Part shown: one piece after another, positions 8,715 to 15,301 of the stretch
Layout of the letters: the number at the start of each line of letters is the position of its first letter
How positions within the stretch are numbered: the first letter of the stretch is position 1
Source of the DNA: Xylaria sp. FL1777
Lineage: Eukaryota > Ascomycota > Sordariomycetes > Xylariales > Xylariaceae
Reading direction: 5' to 3'
Assembly: GCA_022578965.1 (NCBI GenBank)
Contig: MU400996.1
Location: forward strand, 1 to 15,301
DNA length: 15,301 nt
The notes under the pieces: model-generated
What the model was told of the DNA's origin: nothing
The model's database searches: none
The model's input: the letters and a program-made list of their open reading frames with translations, nothing else
Translations under genes and position numbers: made by a program

Positions 8715-9834
8715 ATAAACTCCATTTTTTACGAAATTTGGACTCTTTATAATGCTAGTACTCCATTTTTTACCAAAGATAATATACAAAAAGTTAGCAA
8801 AAAGCTTCAACATTTTCAAAAAGGCAAGCAAGAGAATAATGAAAAGATTATTATCAAGGGGGTTAATGAAGTTAATTATGAAATATTTGTTAGACCTTTA
8901 AGCCTTGGGCCTCCGAGAGTAAATCAGGTCGTCGGTGGCTCGAAGTGGTAAGACAGCAACACGAAGATCTCCTAGCAGATTTATATTTTTGCCTTTTTTT
9001 TGGCTCTAAAATTCTCAGTAGGGTAATCCGTTACCGCTTAGTCGAATCTCTTACTACTTTTACACCTCCAGACCTGGACCTATTTGATCCCCAAGTGGCG
9101 TACCTTCCAATGCAAATTGTTACCGTTATCAGGCTCCTATCCAATTTCGATTCCATCACAGACATAGGACCGCTTGCTCCCCCGATAGATGATTTTAGCA
9201 CGTACCAGGTAATCGAGCAACAATGGAAAACAAGCCAACACTACGCACAACTTCAAGAGATTTTTACTGCAATCGAAATCCCGTTCACCTTGACTAAGGT
9301 CATCGCCCTTGCATTAGGGAGCCTTATTGTCAGGTCCCGAATAAATAAATCACGCTTTCTTCAGCACGCGCTTGTTTCCGCCCTTCATTCAGCTTTAGTT
9401 CACCGTGGCATTCTTCCGGTGTCGTCCGAGAAGTATGTGCAGGACCCAGCGTACGCACAACGAGATAAAGATCTAATACATTCGGCCGGGTTCACCGTTC
9501 TAAACGATCCCCAGGCATGGCTAGAGCTGGACGAATCTAGCGTGCTCGTGTCCATCAATGCTGACGTTCTAGTGGGAGATATCGTGGCAGACATTTGCCG
9601 CCCGGGTATCATTATATGGGATGATAGAGCCAGATCAGACTCTTTTCCACCTGTAGGGTAAGTCGGCGATATTTATATAATTAAATCTACAATATATGCT
9701 TTGAGCTTCTAACACTATTGCTTTACAGTCAAAGAGTAAAGGAGATGATTGAGAACGAATATTCGGAGATTAGCTTTCCTGATTATGACAACTGTTTTAG
9801 GAGAATGGTAATATTAATTAAGAAATGTACCTAG
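8715..9834 (+). CDS. SRR1-like domain protein, three exons, 5' end uncertain or broken
   Basis: Exons are (start lost) to 8947, 9019-9657 and 9729-9834, stop TAG 9832-9834. Numbered from the ATG at 8670 the product is 340 residues and the three exons add up to an exact multiple of three. Exon 1 encodes a Tyr-Asn-Ala then PFFTK segment (about residues 28-36), as I recall from the N-terminus of fungal SRR1-like proteins. The SRR1-like domain runs from about residue 181 to 295. Its marks are the KVIALALGSL strand (186-195), LQHAL (207-211), YVQDPAYAQRD (232-242), GFTVLNDP (250-257) and ADICRPGIIIWD (283-294). Exon 3 supplies the usual C-terminal RVKEMIENEY and a final basic strand. No signal peptide or membrane segment is visible, so a cytoplasmic or nuclear place is expected. 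SRR1 of Arabidopsis acts in red-light and clock signalling, and yeast has the relative Ber1; the biochemical activity of the fungal family is unknown. The family call is strong, integrity of the gene is doubtful. Confidence 0.82.
8719..8777 (+). repeat. 18-nt direct repeat within exon 1
   Basis: ACTCCATTTTTTACGAAA at 8719-8736 is repeated at 8760-8777 with one mismatch (G to C). The offset of 41 bases is not a multiple of three, so the copies are read in different frames: the second gives the family-like TPFFTK, the first does not. A short duplication in the 5' part of the gene is therefore likely, and may have added to the damage there. A weak inverted match, AATGGAG at 8669-8675 against CTCCATT at 8720-8726, overlaps it. 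Confidence 0.5.
8948..9018 (+). other. Intron 1 of the SRR1-like gene (71 nt, GT-AG)
   Basis: The donor is GTAAGA at 8948 and the acceptor CTCAG ends at 9018. A weak branch-like TCTAAAA lies near 9005. Removing it joins the exon 1 frame, which otherwise meets TAA at 8949-8951, to the exon 2 frame by completing a split Cys codon. The exon 2 frame happens to stay open through the intron back to 8945, so a naive reading starting there with GTG would add about 24 intron-derived residues that do not belong to the protein. A nearer AG at 8978 would leave only 31 bases, too short for a fungal intron. Confidence 0.75.
9658..9728 (+). other. Intron 2 of the SRR1-like gene (71 nt, GT-AG)
   Basis: The donor GTAAGT (9658-9663), branch site CTAAC (9709-9713) and acceptor TTACAG (ending 9728) all match fungal consensus, with the branch A 16 bases before the acceptor G. 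Splicing removes an in-frame TAA at 9659-9661 and completes a split Gly codon, after which the reading continues into the C-terminal part typical of the family. The intron is clearly more AT-rich than exon 2. Confidence 0.9.
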
Positions 9835-10350
9835 GCAGAATAGCAAAAATGAAAGAACGGACTTTCGATGAAAAAGCAAGTTTTATTAAAGTATTCTAGT
9901 GAAATAACTGAATAGACTGTTTATTTAGAAGATAAATTAATTAGGGGATTCCTTTTTGACGTTTATTTATGAGACAATATTCTTTCATATAAATGGTTCA
10001 TAATATAAAGCATAAAGAGAATAAATTAAATCACTTTATCTTTTTTATTTCTCATTATAAATTATAAGTTAATAATTTATTTACATTAGGTGTTATTATT
10101 GCAGCAAACATATTAAATTATTTTTTTAAATTATTATATATAGATCTTTATTGTTTAAAGCTATATATATTATAACTATTAGTAAGGCATTTATTATAAA
10201 CCCATTAATATTTAGTAATGTCATTTATACTAAAAAGCAATTAAAAGTTATTTAAGTATTTATAAGTGGCTTTAAAAACATTTGTAATAACCTTGAATTA
10301 AGCATAGGTAATTATACCCCCTGTTTTAATAAAACCGTTAAATTAATTTT
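9835..10350. other. 3' flank of the SRR1-like gene grading into AT-rich DNA
   Basis: The first 150 bases or so keep moderate G+C (roughly one third by eye) with short strings such as GAACGGACTTTCGATG, then the sequence becomes AT-rich again. No further exon, open frame or RNA gene is visible. It should contain the 3' UTR. The return to high AT from about 10030 marks the right edge of the gene island. Confidence 0.5.
10020..10025 (+). terminator. Possible AATAAA polyadenylation signal
   Basis: AATAAA lies 186 bases after the stop codon of the SRR1-like gene, at the edge of the island. The string is expected often by chance in DNA this AT-rich, so it is only a candidate. Confidence 0.2.
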
Positions 10351-10381
10351 AAGGCCTGTTAGGTTACAAGGCTTGTTATGT
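10351..10381 (+). repeat. Short tandem repeat, 14-nt units 17 bases apart
   Basis: AAGGCCTGTTAGGT (10351-10364) is followed by AAGGCTTGTTATGT (10368-10381), 12 of 14 positions the same, one difference being C to T. It belongs to the small GC-richer patch that also holds the fold-back element and may be part of the same insertion. Confidence 0.45.
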
Positions 10382-10406
10382 GGGCTATTACTAGCAAACT
10401 TTTTTC

Positions 10407-10444
10407 TTATTTTAGGTGCTTTAAATTATTTTAGGTGCCTTAAA
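10407..10444 (+). repeat. Tandem 19-bp duplication at the left edge of the fold-back element
   Basis: TTATTTTAGGTGCTTTAAA (10407-10425) is immediately followed by TTATTTTAGGTGCCTTAAA (10426-10444), a single T/C difference in 19 bases. The unit contains the outer end of the inverted repeat of the element, and the first copy (AGGTGCTTTAAA) matches the right-hand inverted repeat better than the second does. It may be a duplicated or nested element end. Confidence 0.7.
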
Positions 10445-10566
10445 CTAAAAACATAGAACAGCGGGCTGCGCTTGCTGCAAGCTATAACTCACTCCTTTTG
10501 GGGGCCTATGTAAATGTATTTGTGGGTTTATGGCTTGCGTTCTATGTATTTTAGTTTAAAGCACCT
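10433..10566. mobile_element. Fold-back (MITE-like) element with inverted repeats of about 43-45 bp
   Basis: The left arm starts AGGTGCCTTAAACTAAAA (10433) and runs through ACATAGAAC to 10459. After a 17-base interruption it continues as GCAAGCTATAACTCAC (10477-10492). The right arm (10522-10566) is the reverse complement of both parts joined, with three substitutions and two single-base indels. All three substitutions are transitions, as RIP or deamination would give. The loop is 29 bases and includes GGGGGCC. The total of 134 bp with no coding capacity suits a miniature inverted-repeat element or a solo fold-back. No family is recognised and no clear target-site duplication is seen, the flanks being T-rich. 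Its G+C is far above the surroundings, so it is either a late insertion or too short for RIP. Confidence 0.65.
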
Positions 10567-12999
10567 TTGTTAATTTTTAAGCTAAGGTTTACTTTGCATA
10601 CGTATGTATACTACTTATACTTATAAACTATTTACTAACAAAACTCAAAAATAATAATTATAATATTGCTTAAGGCTTTTTATAGTAATATTTATATTTA
10701 GTGCTAATTTTATAATTAAAATATTTTATTATGTTATAATGTTTTAAGCTTAAACGGTTAAAAGTTAAGCTTTATTTGTTAATTTATTAATTAGTATTAT
10801 TTTTTTACTTTATTATAAAACTGCAAACTTTTAATAATTTTAGCTTTAGTTTAATTAATAATTACTTTTTAAAAAAACTAATAGTTTTAAAACTTTTAAA
10901 ATTTATTAAAAAGCTTAGCAAACTAAATAAACTAGCTAATAACGCAGTATTAAAGCATTTACTTAATAATTATATTTAGTATTTTATGTAGTATATTTTG
11001 CTATAATTAAAACATAATTAATAGTATATATTAAAATATAACTTTATATAAACTATTGCTAGTGCTATTTTAAATTATTATTAATTTAACAAATTATATA
11101 AGCTTAAACTTAAAGCTAAGCAAGTTAAGTTAATTTAGCGTATAATATTTTATTATAGTAATATTATATTAGTAGCTTAAATTAATTATAAAAAAAACAT
11201 TATATTGCAAATTGTTTTAGTTATTATATAAAGCATAATAACTTTATAGTTATGCTTATTAAAATAATTAAAATATAATTAGTTTAACTTAATTGCTTAA
11301 ATTTTTAACACTTGTTTATTATTAATAATAAATAATATAATAAAAGTTAATTAGTATTATATAAATAGTTATAAAAATATATTTTTATTGTTTAATAAAA
11401 TAATGCTATATAAGCTAAGTTAGCTTTAAAACGCTTTATATATATTATTTTTAGGTTTAAATAAGCTATTTAAAAACACTTTATTAACTTGTTTTATAAC
11501 CCTTTGTTTAACTAAAAGATTGCATTTATAGCTATTAATAAGCTTTATATAGTTTATTAATAAAAAGATTTCTAAATTATATACCTTAATATATACTATA
11601 TAAAAGCGTTAGTTTTATAAAATATATTATAGTTTAGCTATATTACTATATTAAGCTTAAATGCTTAAAAGTTTATATTGCTTAAAGCTAAATTTTAACA
11701 ATAAAATACTTATTTAAAAAAACTGTAATTTATTTATGCTTTAATTAATTAGCTTAATATATTCTTTATTGTTTATTTTATAAAAAAAAGTATTATTATA
11801 AAAGATTACTAGCAATTAAGTTTTTTAATTAATAAAACATAATATAGTATAGTATATTTAATCTTTAAAACTATTGTTTTTATAAATAGCAAAAAAAAGC
11901 TTATTACTACGCGCTATTTTTTAATAATATAGCTTTAAAAATTAAAGTTTATTTTAACTAAAGTAAAGCGCTTTATTTAAAAATATAATGCAAATATATA
12001 TTTTAATAACTAATAGCAGTTATATAACAAATTTATAAAGCTAAACTTTTTTTATTAAATTATGTTTGCTATTATAGTTCTTAAAATAAAAATAAATATT
12101 TATAACGTAATATATATTATTTAGTTTAGCTTTATTGCTTTTAAAGACTTTTTAAACCTGTTGCAAAAGTTTAGTTAAGCTATTTAAAATAATATAACAT
12201 AAAAAATAGCTTTTTTTTTTGCTTTTTATTAATATTTTAATTTATTAAAAGCATAAAAAGTTAAGCTTTTTAAACTAAAGCGTAAAAAAAAGCTACTAAA
12301 AAACAATTAAAATAATTTATGCTTTATAATAAACATAAGCAATAGTACATTAAAAAGCTTAACGTTTAGCTATATATAGTTTGCATTATTAAACTATTAA
12401 TTAATTATAACTAATAAGCTTAAAAATAAAAATAGTTTAATAATTAACTTTAAACTAAAATAATTTAAGCTAGTTAAGCTTGCTAAGTAAACTAAAGCTA
12501 AACTAAAGTTTAAAAATAAGCTATAAGCTATTTAGCTAAGTATATATAAGTTTATAAATGCAAAATGCTTTAAGAAGTATGCTTTATAGTTTTTATAGCA
12601 GCTAAATAATAAAAATCTTAAAAAGCAAAAAAATATATAATAGAAAATATGCTGCAATTTATATTATTATAACTTTAGCTAACTATTAAAGTTGCTGCTA
12701 AAAATATACTAATAATTTGCGTTTTAAAAAAAAATTATCTTTTAGTTTTTATAATAAAAGCTTTAAAAATTTTGCATAAAATACTTTGTAAACTTATATT
12801 AATATTTAAATTTTGCTATTAATAGCATAACAAAATATTTTATGCTAAAAAAAGTTTAATAGTATATTATTACTATGTTTAATAAAATAATTAATATAAA
12901 TATTATGTTTTCTTTAGTTTATAATACTATAAAAATATTTAAATAAAATAAATAAAAAAAATATAGTTATGTTTTATATGCTAAGCTTTTTATAATATA

Positions 13000-13026
13000 T
13001 TAGTATGCTTTTAATAAGCATACTAA
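13000..13026. repeat. Perfect 11-bp hairpin with 5-base loop
   Basis: TTAGTATGCTT (13000-13010) and AAGCATACTAA (13016-13026) are exact reverse complements separated by TTAAT. A T run does not follow, so it is not a typical terminator. In RIP-mutated DNA both arms would have to be changed in parallel, so an intact stem may be recent or by chance. Confidence 0.6.
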
Positions 13027-13418
13027 GCATTTTATAAACAAAGCATAAATTAGAAATATTACTAAAAACATACTTTGTTTAATCTTAAAATTAACATTAA
13101 AAATATAAATAAAGCAACAGTTAAATATTTATTTAACGCTTAATATATAGTTAAGCTAGTTAGCTTTACGCTTAATAGTAGCTATAACTTTTGTTTTATT
13201 GTTTTTAGTAAAACTAACTATAGTTATATTACTTTTAAGTGCTTTTTTTATATATATAAATGCATTATTAGCTATAGATTTACTAGTATAATTTAGATTA
13301 TTAAAGCATAATAAAAAATTGCTAGCAAATAATAGTTCTAAAAAGCTAAAAAAAAAGCAAAAAAAATAAAACGTATATAATACTTTATATTAATTTATAT
13401 TTAGCTATAATTTTTTAG

Positions 13419-13438
13419 TTTTTTTTTTTTTTTTTTTT
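13419..13438 (-). repeat. Run of 20 T
   Basis: The longest homopolymer of the window. Read on the minus strand it is a run of 20 A and could be the poly(A) tail of a decayed retroposon lying to the right in minus orientation. No supporting target-site duplication or coding motif was found. Confidence 0.4.
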
Positions 13439-15301
13439 GCTTTTTTATAATTAAAGATATATAGCTGCTATTTTTTATTACTTTTAACAAATAGTTTATT
13501 TTTATTAGTTAAACTTAGTATGTTTTACTATATTAAAACTTTAGTTAGTTAAACAACTTTAATATTAAACTTATTAATTTTAGTATTAATAAATTGTTGC
13601 TTTTTTTTTATTAATAAATTTAGCGCATTAAAAAGATTATATAATATAATATAGTTATTAGTACATCTTTTAGTATTATTATTAATATATATTTTGCAAG
13701 CATATTTAATAACATTTTAGTTAATAAAAAAAAAAGTATGCTGCTTATTTTAATATGTTTAAAAGAACTGTTTTATATTGCTATAAATTAAAGCAGTATA
13801 AAAGCTTATAATAATTAGTTAATTAAATATAATAAAAATATTTTACGTAAAGTTTTTATTATTTTTTATATTAATTGCAAAAGCATTATTAATATGCTTT
13901 AAAGCTAAATTAATAGCTTTTTACTTGCTTTTAGCTATAGTATACTAAATAAAGCTTAACTGCAGTATTTTTATTATAAGTTCTAGTTTTATAACATTAG
14001 AATAAAATAACTAAACAAAATATAACATTTTTAGTTTATAGTTACTAGATTTTTTTTTATAAAAAAAAATAAAAAAATAAGAAATAATTTAATATAGCAC
14101 TTTATAGTTATTAAGCTAAACTACTATAGTTATTATAAGTAAATATTTTATAATATTTATATATTAGTAATAGCTTTAAAACTTAATGTTAATTAATTTG
14201 CTTTTGTTTTAAGTATATTTTTTTGTTTAATTTGCATATTTTAACTATTAAAACTATAAAGCTGCAATTTTTTGCTTAAATAATATAGAATTTATACTTT
14301 TTAATGCTATTTAAATATAGTTTAATTAGACTTTATTAAAGAATAATATATTAAATTTAACTAAGTTATAAATTAAAAACGCTAAAATATAAGCATAAAA
14401 CTTATTATGTAGCAATAATAAAGCTTAATAGTATTAAACTTTATTTTTTTTAATATATTGCTTGCAGCTAAAGAATTATATGTTATGTTTTATAAAAAGA
14501 TCTTAAAAAGTCTAAAAAATTAGTTAAATAAAATTTAGCGCAATATAAAAAAAAGCTAATATAAAAAGCATTTATTATTTATAGTTATATATATTGCTTG
14601 CTTTTATTTAAGCAGTTATTATAGCTTAAATAAAAAATATAGTTTTTTAATTTTTATATACTATTGCAAGTTGTTTATTATAGTTTTAATAATTTAAAAT
14701 AGTGCAAAATAAAGTATTATAAACTTAATATACTTTAGATATTTTTTTTTTGTTTTTGTAAATAATAAAAGTTTATAAAATATAGCTAATGTTATTTTAT
14801 AGTTATACAATATTTAAAAATAAAGCAAACTTTTCTAAATGTAATAATTTAAATAAAAAACGAATAGTATAAATTAATAAATAATTAATTGTTTTACTTA
14901 TATAAGCTAAAATTAACATTAAATAAAAAAAAAGCTATTTTTTTTTAAAAGAAATAATAATATGTTATTATAACTGCATAAATAAACTAAATACGTTTAA
15001 ACTAGCAACTATAAAATAGTTAATTAAATTTTATATAATATTTTTATAACTTATGCTAAAATTTTAAATACTATTTTTAAAGTTAAAATTATTATATATA
15101 AATATAGCACTTAAGTTATAAATAATATACTTTAAGTTAAGTTATATATTTATTAATTTAAGTATTAAAACATTAGTTAACTAGCTATTATATATATAAC
15201 TTTGTTTAGCTATTTTATTTAGCTGTTTTAAAATAAATTTATAGCTAATATATATTTTAAATTAAGCAAAAGTATTAATTATTTAAGTTTATGTTTTATT
15301 A

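Larger units (their letters stand above)
10567..15301. repeat. RIP-degraded AT-rich block, right part
   Basis: Composition and residual GpC context are like the left block: about 15% G+C, no useful open frame on either strand, TAA and TAG everywhere. Strand bias is weaker and changes locally. I see no gene, RNA gene, LTR pair or recognisable transposase. The only structures worth naming are a perfect hairpin at 13000-13026 and a run of 20 T at 13419-13438. The block continues to the end of the window, so the desert extends beyond it. Confidence 0.7.

Noticed and set aside
8752..8898. Plus-strand ATG frame of 48 codons overlapping exon 1
   Set aside because: It runs in another frame than the family-like N-terminal segment, ends at TAA before the intron, and its product is only a Lys/Leu-rich string with no support.
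8945..8947. GTG as a start codon for the long open frame
   Set aside because: A GTG start is not expected in a fungal nuclear gene, and the first bases of this frame belong to intron 1. The frame is open there by chance.
9400..9612. Minus-strand open frame of 70 codons
   Set aside because: It lies wholly inside exon 2 of the SRR1-like gene on the other strand, has no family likeness and is best explained as a shadow of the real reading frame.
10433..10566. SINE or tRNA-derived element
   Set aside because: No A-box or B-box promoter pattern and no A or T tail could be seen; the inverted arms fit a fold-back DNA element better.
1..15301. CRISPR array, bacterial operon or mitochondrial DNA
   Set aside because: No regularly spaced repeats are present, and the one gene has spliceosomal introns and belongs to a eukaryotic nuclear family.
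10567..15301. Centromere
   Set aside because: Long AT-rich RIP-mutated DNA is found at some fungal centromeres but also in ordinary AT-rich isochores. Nothing in the sequence separates the two without chromatin data.

Overview
The window looks like nuclear DNA of a filamentous ascomycete (Pezizomycotina). One short island of normal composition sits inside an extremely AT-rich desert. Sample lines of the desert are only about 13-15% G+C, while the middle of the island is about 48%. The desert has no open reading frame of useful length on either strand, is full of TAA/TAG, and is rich in TpA. This is the signature of repeats destroyed by repeat-induced point mutation (RIP, C-to-T at CpA). The island carries spliceosomal introns with fungal-type signals (GTAAGT donor, CTAAC branch site, CAG acceptor), which rules out bacterial or mitochondrial DNA. 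The species cannot be named from the sequence alone.

Layout. Positions 1 to about 8640 are RIP-type AT-rich DNA. The plus strand is T-rich over much of 1-3660 and 3840-4600, mixed at about 4600-5600, and A-rich at about 5600-8105, where it ends at a run of 19 A. This suggests decayed elements lying in opposite orientations. The block also holds an Asn/Ser-codon microsatellite (7589-7780) and several palindromes. Positions 8670-9834 hold the only recognisable gene, a three-exon gene for an SRR1-like domain protein, with two 71-nt introns at 8948-9018 and 9658-9728. Its conceptual length is 340 codons counted from the ATG at 8670, but codons 4 and 15 are TAA, so the 5' end looks RIP-damaged. 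Positions 9835-10300 are the 3' flank, grading back to AT-rich. Positions 10300-10570 form a second, smaller GC-richer patch with a fold-back, MITE-like element (10433-10566) and short tandem duplications. Positions 10567-15301 are again featureless AT-rich DNA apart from a perfect hairpin (13000-13026) and a run of 20 T (13419-13438).

There is no operon or multi-gene system here. The points of interest are the isolated SRR1-like gene that seems to be losing its 5' end to RIP leakage, the small inverted-repeat element next to it, and the unusual residual base context of the desert, where surviving C and G sit mostly in GpC steps. Base counts are by-eye estimates from sampled lines.
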